Assembly: GCA_947302205.1 (NCBI GenBank)
Contig: CAMYVD010000009.1
Coordinates: 1 to 59,352 of the forward strand
DNA: 59,352 nucleotides
Source: an uncultured Bacteroidales bacterium
GTDB lineage: Bacteria > Bacteroidota > Bacteroidia > Bacteroidales > F082
Direction: 5' to 3'
Shown here: positions 17,774-25,982 of the stretch, piece by piece
How positions within the stretch are numbered: position 1 is the first letter of the stretch
Layout of the letters: each line of letters opens with the position of its first letter
Made by a program: the position numbers and the translations under genes
Notes under the pieces: generated by a model
Databases searched by the model: none
The model's input: the letters and a program-made list of their open reading frames with translations, nothing else
Told to the model about the DNA's origin: nothing

Positions 17774-19088
17774 GTTTGAACACCCAAGCCGAAGCGCTTT
17801 GGATATCAGCATAACGAAGGCTGCCCGTTTCGATGACGAGGCGGCCTTTTTCGTAACGCCAGGGGAGCTTCTTTTCGCAGCCCAGCAAGGTTACCGTCAT
17901 GTTCTTGGCAGGCTTGTCAATGTCAAGCACCAACGGTTCATCAGGATAAGTGAACGTGATGGCATAAACAGCGTCATGGTTTCTGGTGAAACACACCTCA
18001 GGTAGCGCCACCGTGTCGTTCCGAAATGGCTGGGAGCCATAGATGGCTTCGCCATTGACTTCGAGCCAACGGCCAAGGTCGAGCAAACGCTCTTGTTGGA
18101 GCATTGGGATCTTCCCATCGGCGGCAGGGCCAACGTTGATGGTCATACCACCCCCAGCCGCCACCAAGGTCACAAAATGACGGATCAATGCATCGGAAGT
18201 CAGATAGTTTTCGAGCGGCTCGTTGCGGTTGAGGCCGAAGGAACGACCAATGCCACGACATTCAGCCCAAGGACGGTCGGTAAGTTTGGCTCGGCCCGTG
18301 TATTCAGGTGTACGGAAGCCATGCTGCTGTCCCTCGCCCCATCGGTCGTTGACGATGGCCTCGTCCCCTATGGTGTTGTAATACCAAGAGATCAGCTCCG
18401 TGGCATGCCATTGCTCCGCACTGTTGCGCCATTCGCCGTCAGTGAAAAGGATGGTGGGCTTGTAGGCCGTAACCAATTCCTTGAATTGGGGAATCATGTG
18501 GGTATCGACATAGTTGCCTATGAAGTCGTCGGGATCCTCATACCAGATATGTTTCTTGTTGGTCCATTCTGGCAGGGAATAATAGAAACCCATCTTCAGC
18601 CCTTGCTTGCGCACCGCTTCGGTCAGTTCACCGCAGATGTCGCGATGCGGTCCTGTCTCCACAGAGTTCCAATCCGGCGCATACTGGCTCGGCCAAAGGC
18701 AATAACCATCGTGATGCTTACTGACCAAAAGCACGTATTTTGCCCCTGACTTCCTGAACAATTCAGCCCATTCATCGGGATTCCAAAGCTCGGCCTTCCA
18801 CATCGGGACAAAGTCCTTGTATTGAAAATCCTTGCCGTAAACCCGTTCCATGAAATCCTTTCGATGGTCACCCATCATGAGGCCTCGGTAAAACCATTCG
18901 GCGTAACCGTCTTCACTGGCGAATGCCGGCACGGAATAAAGGCCCCAGTGGATAAAGATGCCCAGTTTCGCTTCGGAAAACCATTCAGGATAGCCCCGTT
19001 GGTTAATGGATTCCCATGTGGGAAGCACTTGGGATTGGGCTGAAAATGCAGTAATAGCGAGAAACAAGACTAGGAAAAGACGTTTCAT
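17754..19088 (-). CDS. Alpha-L-fucosidase, GH29
   Basis: 444 residues from ATG 19088, which begins the signal peptide MKRLFLVLFLAITAFSAQSQ; the longer frame to 19136 includes the promoter and is rejected. The catalytic barrel (about 25-340) contains GIFIHWGLYSVPAF, 'YVLLVSKHHDGYCLWPS', and TILFTDGEW, whose Asp fits the GH29 nucleophile. 'LVAAGGGMTINVGPAADGKI' marks the end of the barrel. A short C-terminal beta domain follows. It hydrolyses alpha-linked L-fucose from glycans, in the periplasm or outside. There is no adjacent sus-type cluster. The 3' end overlaps the CpcT-like gene by 20 bases. Confidence 0.94.
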   Translation of the reverse strand: MKRLFLVLFLAITAFSAQSQVLPTWESINQRGYPEWFSEAKLGIFIHWGLYSVPAFASEDGYAEWFYRGLMMGDHRKDFMERVYGKDFQYKDFVPMWKAELWNPDEWAELFRKSGAKYVLLVSKHHDGYCLWPSQYAPDWNSVETGPHRDICGELTEAVRKQGLKMGFYYSLPEWTNKKHIWYEDPDDFIGNYVDTHMIPQFKELVTAYKPTILFTDGEWRNSAEQWHATELISWYYNTIGDEAIVNDRWGEGQQHGFRTPEYTGRAKLTDRPWAECRGIGRSFGLNRNEPLENYLTSDALIRHFVTLVAAGGGMTINVGPAADGKIPMLQQERLLDLGRWLEVNGEAIYGSQPFRNDTVALPEVCFTRNHDAVYAITFTYPDEPLVLDIDKPAKNMTVTLLGCEKKLPWRYEKGRLVIETGSLRYADIQSASAWVFKLSQSAL

Positions 19089-19105
19089 AGGACGATGATT
19101 TGGGA

Positions 19106-19113
19106 CAAAAATA
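19106..19113 (-). promoter_or_regulatory. -7 promoter box of the fucosidase gene (TATTTTTG)
   Basis: Minus-strand TATTTTTGTC, 17 bases before the ATG at 19088. Confidence 0.7.
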
Positions 19114-19168
19114 ACAAAAAAAGGGACACATCGCAATGTGTCCCTCCTGTTTTATCCCAAAACAATAC

Positions 19169-19693
19169 TTAGAAATTGTAATAGATTCTGATTGAAGGAG
19201 CGGCCAGATCGAAACCAGTCAGGAAACCATCAATCGGAACATCGTTTGCATCCTTAATGAAATTGTGGCTGTAGCCAATTCTTCCGAAACGGAAAGCGGC
19301 AGTCCATTTGTCAGTGGCCATCCAAGCGATACCGGGCTGAAGCAGCACAGCGTATGCGCCCTTGGGAGCGGCATCAATGAGATTGAAATCAGCTGTCAAA
19401 TCCAAGAACAGGGAGAACTTGCCACCAATGGTGCAAGGCACATAACGGAAATAAGGCTGAAGAGACAAGGTGTTGGTTGAACCGACGCCTTTAACATTGT
19501 TGTAGGTATAACCAGCGCCAAGAGCAATGGTGAATGGGGAATCAGGGATCATGTAACCAATTTCTGGAGAGAGGGTAACGGCTGTGTGATTCTTTTGAAT
19601 GTCAGCACCAAGACCACCGCCGATCCACCACTGGGCATTGGCAGACATGATACCTGCAAAAACGATTGCGAGTGTTAAGACTAACTTTTTCAT
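19169..19693 (-). CDS. Outer-membrane beta-barrel protein
   Basis: 174 residues. A signal peptide (first 20 residues, ending ANA-Q) is followed by eight or so amphipathic strands, opening QWWIGGGLGADIQ and ending with 'APSIRIYYNF', a C-terminal Phe typical of barrel insertion. It fits the small 8-strand OmpW/OmpX-like porin-family proteins. The function is unknown. It is the last gene of a minus-strand run behind the carboxyltransferase gene (37-base gap), but abundance-type proteins like this often have their own promoter; no clear -7 box was seen in the gap. Confidence 0.82.
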   Translation of the reverse strand: MKKLVLTLAIVFAGIMSANAQWWIGGGLGADIQKNHTAVTLSPEIGYMIPDSPFTIALGAGYTYNNVKGVGSTNTLSLQPYFRYVPCTIGGKFSLFLDLTADFNLIDAAPKGAYAVLLQPGIAWMATDKWTAAFRFGRIGYSHNFIKDANDVPIDGFLTGFDLAAPSIRIYYNF

Positions 19694-19730
19694 TTTAAAT
19701 GGATTTTAGTTAAACAATATTGAATTTAGA

Positions 19731-21497
19731 TTATTTTTCAATGAACGCGATGGTATCGCCCTTGGCGACACGTTTGCCTTGTTCGGCCGTGGCTTCCACA
19801 ATCTTGCCTGACCACAAAGCGTAGACAGGTTCCAGGCCATGCTCGCTGTTGATGGCGCAGAGCAGATCGCCTTCCTTGTAGACCTGACCCGGAGCGGGAG
19901 CGATGGACTTGTCGTCGAAGTCGACTTCCCACATCACAATGCCGCTCACAGGGGCGATGACGGGTTCAGCGTTGGGATGACGTAAGGCACGAAGATCCGG
20001 GATCTTGGCCTCACCGCCAGCCTTCTCGAACTTGGCCTTCATCTTGGCTTCCAACTCTTGGTTGAAGCGACGTTTGGCCTCACCTGACTTGTACTCGCGG
20101 TACTGCTTCTCGTGCATAGCGAACTCGAAGAGCTCTTCATCATCCTGGCCACGATCCCAACCTTCTTTCTTCATCTCTTCGATGAAGTGTGGCAAAGCAT
20201 CAGGGTAGTTATCTTGCGGGTTACCAGTGAAGAACTCTAATCCCTTCTTCTTAGCCAATTCCACGATTTCGGGAGCCAAAGTGCCCGGCAGCTTGCCAGC
20301 CTTGCCAAGGATCATATCCCAAGCGGCGGGGTCGATGCTGGTCTCGTAACGAGGCTCACCCTTGCTGAGGGCAAAAAGGTTCATCAAGGCGATGTTCTTG
20401 GTGTACTGGCTGAATGGCGTCACCAAGGGCGGGTTGCCGAGTTTCGGCCAAATATCCTGCACTTCCTGGAACAACTCAACGAGCATCTCGTCCTCGCTCA
20501 GTTCAGGAAGGCCTTCCTTCTTACGATTCATGTTAATGGCAGCGTGAACCGGCTTGAGGTCAGCCATCAGCGAGCCCATCATGCCACCTGGCAGACCACA
20601 GCCCAACAGCAACGAGTTGATGTAACGGTTGCGCGGGTCGATCCAATAGCCGAGGAAGTCGTCGATGAAGCTTTGGGTCATGCTGCGGGCGGCCATGTAG
20701 GTCTTCATGTCGATGTCCTTCACGAGGAAACCTGCATCTTTCAGCATGGCTTGAACGCTGATGACATCGGGATGGACGGTGCCCCACGACAGGGGTTCCA
20801 TGGCCACGTCCACATAGTCGCAGCCGGCCTTGCAGACCTCAAGCATTGAGGCCATCGAGAGACCCGGTGTGGTGTGGCCGTGATACTGCACCTTGATTTC
20901 AGGGTGTGATTTCTTGATATGCTCCACGATACGACCGAGCGATACAGGGCGACCCACGCCGGCCATATCCTTGAGGGCGATTTCCTTAGCGCCGGCTTCG
21001 ATGAGCTGGTCGGCGATATGCATGTAATACTCGGCGGTATGCACCTGCGAGTAGGTGATGCTCATGGCGGCTTGTGAAATCATGCCGGCTTCGTTGGCCC
21101 ATTGGATGGACGGGATGATGTTGCGCACGTCGTTCAATCCACAGAAGATACGGGTAATGTCGACGCCTTGGGCTTTCTTCACCTTATACATCAGTTGGCG
21201 CACGTCGGCAGGAACAGGGTTCATGCGCAATGCATTGAGGGCGCGGTCGAGCATATGGCACTCGATACCGCCTTTATGCAAAGCAGCGGTAAAGGCACGC
21301 ACCGATGGATTCGGGTTCTCGCCATAGAGCAAATTTACCTGCTCAGCGGCGCCACCGTTAGTCTCCACACGGTCGAAGCAGCCCATGTCGATAATCAGGG
21401 GAGCGATTTGCTCCAGTTGATCCTTGCGTGGCACATACTTTCCTGACGACTGCCACATGTCGCGATATACGAGACTGAATTTGACTTCTTTCTTCAT
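19731..21497 (-). CDS. Carboxyltransferase (pyruvate carboxylase subunit B/oxaloacetate decarboxylase alpha type) with degenerate biotinyl domain
   Basis: 588 residues. The TIM-barrel carboxyltransferase domain (about 1-300) shows VYRDMWQSSGKY (metal Asp region), LKDMAGVGRP (catalytic Lys) and QYHGHTTPG (metal His pair). The conserved carboxylase domain PYC_OADA follows (about 300-470, GGMMGSLMADL). The last 70 residues form a biotinyl/lipoyl-like hammerhead (PVSGIVMWEVDF... to DTIAFIEK), but the expected AMKM biotinylation tetrapeptide is replaced by NSEHGLEP, with no Lys at that place. It may therefore work with a separate biotin carrier. The gene follows the YitT gene by 13 bases. It is less likely a non-carboxylating aldolase-like enzyme. 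Confidence 0.87.
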   Translation of the reverse strand: MKKEVKFSLVYRDMWQSSGKYVPRKDQLEQIAPLIIDMGCFDRVETNGGAAEQVNLLYGENPNPSVRAFTAALHKGGIECHMLDRALNALRMNPVPADVRQLMYKVKKAQGVDITRIFCGLNDVRNIIPSIQWANEAGMISQAAMSITYSQVHTAEYYMHIADQLIEAGAKEIALKDMAGVGRPVSLGRIVEHIKKSHPEIKVQYHGHTTPGLSMASMLEVCKAGCDYVDVAMEPLSWGTVHPDVISVQAMLKDAGFLVKDIDMKTYMAARSMTQSFIDDFLGYWIDPRNRYINSLLLGCGLPGGMMGSLMADLKPVHAAINMNRKKEGLPELSEDEMLVELFQEVQDIWPKLGNPPLVTPFSQYTKNIALMNLFALSKGEPRYETSIDPAAWDMILGKAGKLPGTLAPEIVELAKKKGLEFFTGNPQDNYPDALPHFIEEMKKEGWDRGQDDEELFEFAMHEKQYREYKSGEAKRRFNQELEAKMKAKFEKAGGEAKIPDLRALRHPNAEPVIAPVSGIVMWEVDFDDKSIAPAPGQVYKEGDLLCAINSEHGLEPVYALWSGKIVEATAEQGKRVAKGDTIAFIEK

Positions 21498-21510
21498 GAT
21501 TCAGATGTTA

Positions 21511-22503
21511 TTAACGTTTTTCAGCATGTTTTCTGGCTCTGTGGCGGTCTTTGGCCCATAGACCGTACACTTCGCTCACATTGCCAGCGGTAGTAAAGGC
21601 GTTGATTTCGTTCTTACCGAGGAACTCCATCAATTTTGAGAACTCGTCATTGGAAAGCAGGGCTTCAAGCTCGATCGATTTCTCGTTGGTGTAGCCACCG
21701 ATGACCTCGTAGAGGGTGCAACCACGTTGGAGGTCGTCAATGATGTAACGGCGGATGCGGTCGTAGTCTTTCGACACAATGCACACACGTTTCCGTTGGT
21801 TGAGGTTGGCCGTGAACATGTTCACCACCATGCCGTTGATCCATGTGGCAATGAGGCCGATGATGACCATCTGGAAGGGATTGATGGCAAAAGCCGTGAG
21901 GCAGATGATGGCACCTGCCACGCTCACCGACTTACCCATGTCGAAATGCAGATACTTGTTGACGATCTTGGCCAAAATGTCGAGGCCTCCCGTGGAGGCA
22001 TTGATGGAGAACATCAAGGTCTGGGCAGCGCTGAGGATGACGACGCAGCAGAGCAAGTCGAACCAAGGGTTGCCCATCACAGAGAAAGCCTGGTCGGGGG
22101 CGACGCCCATAGTGACGAGATAATCATTGGGAGTGGCGAGGTTTTGCCAAGGATAGAGCCACTCGCAGAATTTGGTCATGGGACCGAGGATGAGGGCGCA
22201 GTAAACGGTCTTGAGACCAAATTCCTTGCCAACCAAAAGGTAGGCCAACACCAACAGGATTGCGTTGATGATGGTAATCATCATCGGGAGGCCGATGTTG
22301 ACGCCCATGCTGTTGAAGATGTTGGTGAGCACGATGGAAAGACCCGAGATGGAGCCCACGATGAGTTTGCTGGGAACCAGGAAATAGTAGACGCAAACAC
22401 CCGTCATAAACATGCCAAAAGTCATAATCAGCAGTTCCACCCAGAACTTTTTGCTGACCAAGGCCTGGCCAATTTCTTTGGAAATATCATTTACTTTACT
22501 CAT
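21511..22503 (-). CDS. YitT-family membrane protein (DUF161 + DUF2179)
   Basis: 330 residues. Five or six membrane helices (about residues 18-230) include 'FLVPSKLIVGSISGLSIVL' and NASTGGLDILAKIV, both typical of YitT. A cytoplasmic DUF2179 domain (about 238-320) contains IIDDLQRGCTLYEVIGGYTN. Transport substrate of the family is unproven. It precedes the carboxyltransferase gene by 13 bases on the same strand, so a carboxylate-related role is possible but only inferred. Upstream lies the A+T-rich patch; only a poor match to a -7 box (around 22559) is visible. Confidence 0.9.
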   Translation of the reverse strand: MSKVNDISKEIGQALVSKKFWVELLIMTFGMFMTGVCVYYFLVPSKLIVGSISGLSIVLTNIFNSMGVNIGLPMMITIINAILLVLAYLLVGKEFGLKTVYCALILGPMTKFCEWLYPWQNLATPNDYLVTMGVAPDQAFSVMGNPWFDLLCCVVILSAAQTLMFSINASTGGLDILAKIVNKYLHFDMGKSVSVAGAIICLTAFAINPFQMVIIGLIATWINGMVVNMFTANLNQRKRVCIVSKDYDRIRRYIIDDLQRGCTLYEVIGGYTNEKSIELEALLSNDEFSKLMEFLGKNEINAFTTAGNVSEVYGLWAKDRHRARKHAEKR

Positions 22504-22731
22504 AAATGATTGATTTATAAACTTTTAATAAATAAAATAATGCTCGTTTTTACGACTGCAAATGTCGTAATCTTTTTTGAGATAAAAAAGGGAAATCAGC
22601 GAAATAGTTATAAACAAAAAACGCTTATCTACAGCCTGAATTTTATATTATTAATACGGTAAAAATAATTTTTTATCAATTAATATATTGATTTTTCATA
22701 AAATTTATATATTTGCAAGCGAAACAAAAAA
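22504..22731. other. A+T-rich intergenic patch
   Basis: 228 bases clearly richer in A and T than the flanks, separating yitT from the toxin-antitoxin loci. It holds a candidate -7 box TATATTTG (22708-22715) pointing rightward. No tRNA, terminal repeat or ORF is supported. Confidence 0.5.
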
Positions 22732-22786
22732 GTGGAATACTATGAAAAACTTACAGATCAACACTTTAAAACTCACTGGCCGACGG

Positions 22787-22817
22787 TTGCCACTTCACCA
22801 AAAGATACTTATCTTTG
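22787..22817 (+). promoter_or_regulatory. Candidate promoter of the broken toxin-antitoxin pair
   Basis: TTG at 22787-22789, 20-base spacer, then TATCTTTG at 22810-22817, 19 bases before an ATG at 22837. It competes with another box at 22708-22715 that would favour the upstream GTG at 22732. Confidence 0.45.
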
Positions 22818-22836
22818 CTCCAAAATCAGCGATAAG

Positions 22837-22992
22837 ATGGATGACGAAAAAATAGCATTGAAGCCTTTTACGAAAGAAGAGCTCCTTGAAATGGTTGAAA
22901 CCGGCAGAAAACAAATCGCCGAAGGAAAGCACTTCACTACTGAGGAAGTGCTTCAGTATTGCGGTTACAACATTGACAGCAAGGTATTATGA
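22837..22992 (+). CDS. Antitoxin of a RelE/ParE-type module
   Basis: 51 residues from ATG 22837, chosen because a good -33/-7 pair ends 19 bases upstream. The frame is open further to a GTG at 22732 (86 residues), but that extra segment has no typical antitoxin character. The visible sequence FTKEELLEMVETGRKQIAEG fits the C-terminal toxin-wrapping region of short antitoxins that accompany ParE toxins. The toxin reading frame begins four bases before this gene ends (22989), the usual overlapping arrangement. The toxin partner is frameshifted, so this antitoxin may now be an orphan. Confidence 0.6.
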   Translation: MDDEKIALKPFTKEELLEMVETGRKQIAEGKHFTTEEVLQYCGYNIDSKVL

Positions 22993-23301
22993 AAATGATT
23001 TGGTCTTTAATCGCTCAAGACCAATTACGACAAGCAGCAGACTACATTGAAAACAGTTTCGGCAAGAAAGCCAGAATGGAATTCTTGGATGACATCAATC
23101 ATTCCGTTCCACTACTAAGCAGTTTCCCTTTCCTCGGAAAAAAAAGAAGAGCCACTATTGGAAGGGACCCCTGTTGCCTATAGAAGTTTGGTGATTGGTC
23201 GATTAAACAAAATTGTCTACTACATTAACAACAGCGTCATCGAAATCGTTGCCTTATGGGACACCCGTCGTGAACCGAAGAAGTTGAACGATGGGTTGTA
23301 A
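22989..23301 (+). pseudogene. ParE/RelE-type toxin with frameshift in an A8 run
   Basis: The first 50 or so residues (MIWSLIAQDQLRQAADYIE) match the start of ParE-type toxins. At 23138-23145 a run of eight A shifts the frame, giving a stop at 23181-23183. Removing one A restores a reading frame to the TAA at 23299-23301. The restored part reads VAYRSLVIGRLNKIVYYI and ends VALWDTRREPKKL, exactly what a ParE toxin should have. It is thus either an inactivated toxin, an assembly error in a homopolymer, or a gene expressed through slippage on the A-run. Confidence 0.8.
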
Positions 23302-23416
23302 TGAATATGAACGGAATCGCAAAATTATTTGTCGTACTCGAAGAATGTGGTGAATGATTAGATTTTTCGGAAAACAAAATTTTACCTATAAAAAGTATTG
23401 CAATCCAAAATTTATA

Positions 23417-23424
23417 TATCTTTG
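23417..23424 (+). promoter_or_regulatory. -7 promoter box of higBA (TATCTTTG)
   Basis: TATCTTTGCA, seven bases before the higB ATG at 23432, with a TTG at 23398-23400 (16-base spacer). Transcription would start within a few bases of the start codon, so the mRNA should be nearly leaderless. Confidence 0.7.
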
Positions 23425-23431
23425 CAGCGTT

Positions 23432-23731
23432 ATGAGAATCGTATCACATCGACGGTTAGTTGAATTTTATAACCAAGAAGGACATGGCGACTCAAAAATT
23501 GCGTTGGAACGTTGGTATGACATTGCGGAACAGGCGGAATGGAAGAACTTGTCGGATATCAAGACGGATTTTCCAGCTACTGACTACGTAGGTAATCAAC
23601 GCTACGTGTTCAATATCAAAGGAAACAAATACCGCCTTGTGGTTGTGGTTAAATTTACTATCAGCCATATCTTTATCCGCTTTGTGGGGACTCATAGTGA
23701 ATACGAAAAAATTGATGTAACAACCATTTAA
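23432..23731 (+). CDS. higB: HigB-type mRNA interferase toxin
   Basis: 99 residues from ATG 23432; a longer frame to 23354 runs through the promoter and is rejected. The sequence MRIVSHRRLVEFYNQ, NIKGNKYRLVVVVKF and 'IFIRFVGTHSEYEKID' follows the HigB family (RelE fold, ribosome-dependent mRNA cleavage). It is followed 11 bases later by an Xre-type antitoxin, the inverted toxin-first order normal for higBA. It seems intact, unlike the ParE-type toxin just upstream. Confidence 0.9.
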   Translation: MRIVSHRRLVEFYNQEGHGDSKIALERWYDIAEQAEWKNLSDIKTDFPATDYVGNQRYVFNIKGNKYRLVVVVKFTISHIFIRFVGTHSEYEKIDVTTI

Positions 23732-23742
23732 ACGAGATAGAT

Positions 23743-24105
23743 ATGAACCACATTACTAAAGAGCAATACGAATTTGCCCTAGCTCGGATCGAAGAATTGT
23801 TGCCATTGGTAACCGACGATGTCCCAGCTAACGACCGTAACGCTGTGGAACTGACTCTGATGTCGGATATCGTTGTCGAATACGAAAAAGAGCATTTCCC
23901 CATGGAGAAACCATCCGTAGCTGATCTGATAGAGCTTTCACTCGAAGAAAAGGAAATGACCCAAAAACAGCTAGCCACCTTAATTGGAGTAAGCCCTTCA
24001 AGGATCAACGACTATGTGAGCGGAAGAGCGGAGCCAACCCTACGAATAGCCCGATTGCTTTGTAGAACATTAGGGATTACCCCTGCAGCGATGTTAGGAG
24101 CTTAA
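23743..24105 (+). CDS. higA: HigA-type antitoxin, Xre helix-turn-helix
   Basis: 120 residues. The N-terminal half (1-65) is an acidic helical segment (YEFALARIEELLPLVTDD) that should bind HigB. The C-terminal Cro/C1-type HTH (about 66-115) reads MTQKQLATLIGVSPSRINDY. Such antitoxins repress their own promoter. It lies 11 bases after higB. The radical-SAM gene begins 11 bases downstream, so read-through from the higBA promoter could affect it. Confidence 0.9.
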   Translation: MNHITKEQYEFALARIEELLPLVTDDVPANDRNAVELTLMSDIVVEYEKEHFPMEKPSVADLIELSLEEKEMTQKQLATLIGVSPSRINDYVSGRAEPTLRIARLLCRTLGITPAAMLGA

Positions 24106-24116
24106 TTCTTCTTTCT

Positions 24117-25940
24117 ATGACCCTCCTTGACTGGCTACCGATCACCAAGAAAGAAACCGACCTGCGCGGGTGGGATGAGGTTGACATTGTGTTCGTTACG
24201 GGCGATGCTTACGTGGACCATCCGGCGTTTGGGGCGGCAGTCATCGGAAGGATGCTCGAGAAAGAAGGATTCCGAGTGGCGCTCATCCCACAGCCCAACT
24301 GGAGGGATGACCTTAGGGATTTCAAGAAATTCGGCAAGCCAAAGCTCTTTTTTGGCGTGTCAGCCGGCTGCATGGACTCGATGGTAAACCACTACACCGC
24401 CAACAAAAGATTGAGGAGCAACGACGCCTACACTCCTGGTGGTGAGGCTGGTTTCCGTCCCGACCGAGCCAGCGTGGTCTATAGCAACATCTTGAAAAAG
24501 CTTTATCCCGATGTGCCCGTGGTGATTGGCGGCATCGAAGCCTCACTGCGCCGCGTGACGCATTACGACTATTGGGATGATTGCCTGAAACCCTCCATTT
24601 TAGTGGATTCCAAAGCCGACATCGGGGTTTATGGCATGGGCGAATACACCATGGTGGAGATCGCCAGAGCCATCCAGCAAGGGAGAAAAGTCAGTGAGCT
24701 GACCGACCTCCAGCAGACCTTTTTCCTTCAGGACAAGAAACAACCCATGCCTGCTTTCGACGGCGAAACGATCGCATTGGTTCCCCATGAAATCTGCCTG
24801 AAGGACAAGCGGAAATACGCCTCCAATTTCAAGCACATTGAGGAGGAATCGAACAAGAAACACGCTGCCAGACTGGTTCAAGACGTGGGCAACCAGCGAG
24901 TCGTCATCAACCCACCCCTGCCCACCTTCACCACCGAGCAGATCGACGCCTCGTTCGACTTACCTTACACCCGACTGCCCCATCCGAAATATGCCAAGCG
25001 CGGTGCCATCCCGGCCTACGAGATGATCAAGCATTCCATCAACATGCACCGAGGCTGCTTCGGGGGATGCGCTTTCTGCACCATCTCTGCCCATCAAGGC
25101 AAGTTTGTGGCCTCCAGAAGCAAGGCTTCCATCATGCGCGAGGTGGAACAGGTAACCCAGATGGAGGACTTCAAAGGCTATATCAGCGATTTGGGAGGTC
25201 CGTCAGCCAACATGTATCGGATGCGAGGCAAGGACGAGAAGCTATGCGAGAAATGCGCCCGCCCCACCTGCCTCCAACCTTTTGTGTGCAAGAACTTGAA
25301 CACCGACCACCATCCGCTGATCGAGATTTATCAAGAGGTGGACCGCCACCCGAAAGTCAAGAAAGCCACGGTAGGATCCGGCATCCGCTATGACCTGTTT
25401 TTGCATGACTGCACCCCCGAAGAGAACCAAGCCATGGGCTACGACGAGTATTTCCGCCAGTTGGTCACGAGGCACGTCAGCGGACGACTGAAGGTGGCGC
25501 CCGAGCACACCAGCGACGCCGTGCTGAAACTCATGCGCAAGCCGCGGTTCGACATGTTCGTCAAGTTGAAAAAGAAATTTGACTATCTCAACGAAAAGGA
25601 GCATCTCAACCAGCAACTCATCCCCTATTTCATCTCCTCGCATCCCGACTGTTACTTGGAAGACATGGCCGATTTGGCCGTGAAAACCAAGGAGTTGGGA
25701 TACCATCTAGAACAGGTTCAGGACTTCACCCCTACCCCGATGACTTTGGCTACGGAAATCTATTATTCCGGCTACAATCCATACACCTTGGAGCCCGTTT
25801 TTGTGGCCAAGAGCAAGGAGGAGAAACTCGCCCAGCAACGCTTCTTTTTCTGGTACAAGCCCGAGAACCGCGAATGGGCAAAGGCCATGTTGAAAAAACT
25901 GGGGCATCCCGAATGGATAAAAAAGCTTTTCGGTAAATAA
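24117..25940 (+). CDS. YgiQ-family radical SAM protein
   Basis: 607 residues. An N-terminal B12-binding-like/Ygi domain (about 5-290, LTDWLPITKKETDLRGWDEVD-like opening) is followed by the radical SAM core with the 4Fe-4S motif CFGGCAFC (about residue 318-325). The C-terminal YgiQ-type region contains KVAPEHTSDAVLKLMRKP and 'QVQDFTPTPMTLATEIYYSG', both diagnostic. Its biochemical reaction is not established. Length is typical for the short form. It lies 11 bases after higA with no promoter of its own visible, so transcription may come from the toxin-antitoxin promoter. Confidence 0.94.
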   Translation: MTLLDWLPITKKETDLRGWDEVDIVFVTGDAYVDHPAFGAAVIGRMLEKEGFRVALIPQPNWRDDLRDFKKFGKPKLFFGVSAGCMDSMVNHYTANKRLRSNDAYTPGGEAGFRPDRASVVYSNILKKLYPDVPVVIGGIEASLRRVTHYDYWDDCLKPSILVDSKADIGVYGMGEYTMVEIARAIQQGRKVSELTDLQQTFFLQDKKQPMPAFDGETIALVPHEICLKDKRKYASNFKHIEEESNKKHAARLVQDVGNQRVVINPPLPTFTTEQIDASFDLPYTRLPHPKYAKRGAIPAYEMIKHSINMHRGCFGGCAFCTISAHQGKFVASRSKASIMREVEQVTQMEDFKGYISDLGGPSANMYRMRGKDEKLCEKCARPTCLQPFVCKNLNTDHHPLIEIYQEVDRHPKVKKATVGSGIRYDLFLHDCTPEENQAMGYDEYFRQLVTRHVSGRLKVAPEHTSDAVLKLMRKPRFDMFVKLKKKFDYLNEKEHLNQQLIPYFISSHPDCYLEDMADLAVKTKELGYHLEQVQDFTPTPMTLATEIYYSGYNPYTLEPVFVAKSKEEKLAQQRFFFWYKPENREWAKAMLKKLGHPEWIKKLFGK

Positions 25941-25948
25941 AAAAGCAT

Positions 25949-25956
25949 TACTTTTG
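25949..25956 (+). promoter_or_regulatory. -7 promoter box of the nicotinamidase operon (TACTTTTG)
   Basis: TACTTTTGCA, 26 bases before the ATG at 25983. It confirms that the lipoprotein signal is part of the translated product. Confidence 0.75.
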
Positions 25957-25982
25957 CAGCAAAATTCAACAAAATATCCATC

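Noticed and set aside
22559..22572. -7 box for yitT
   Set aside because: The minus-strand sequence resembles the consensus only in TTTG and lacks the TA at the right distance.
22742..22855. ATG at 22742 as start of the first antitoxin
   Set aside because: That frame ends after 37 codons and its sequence does not resemble an antitoxin.
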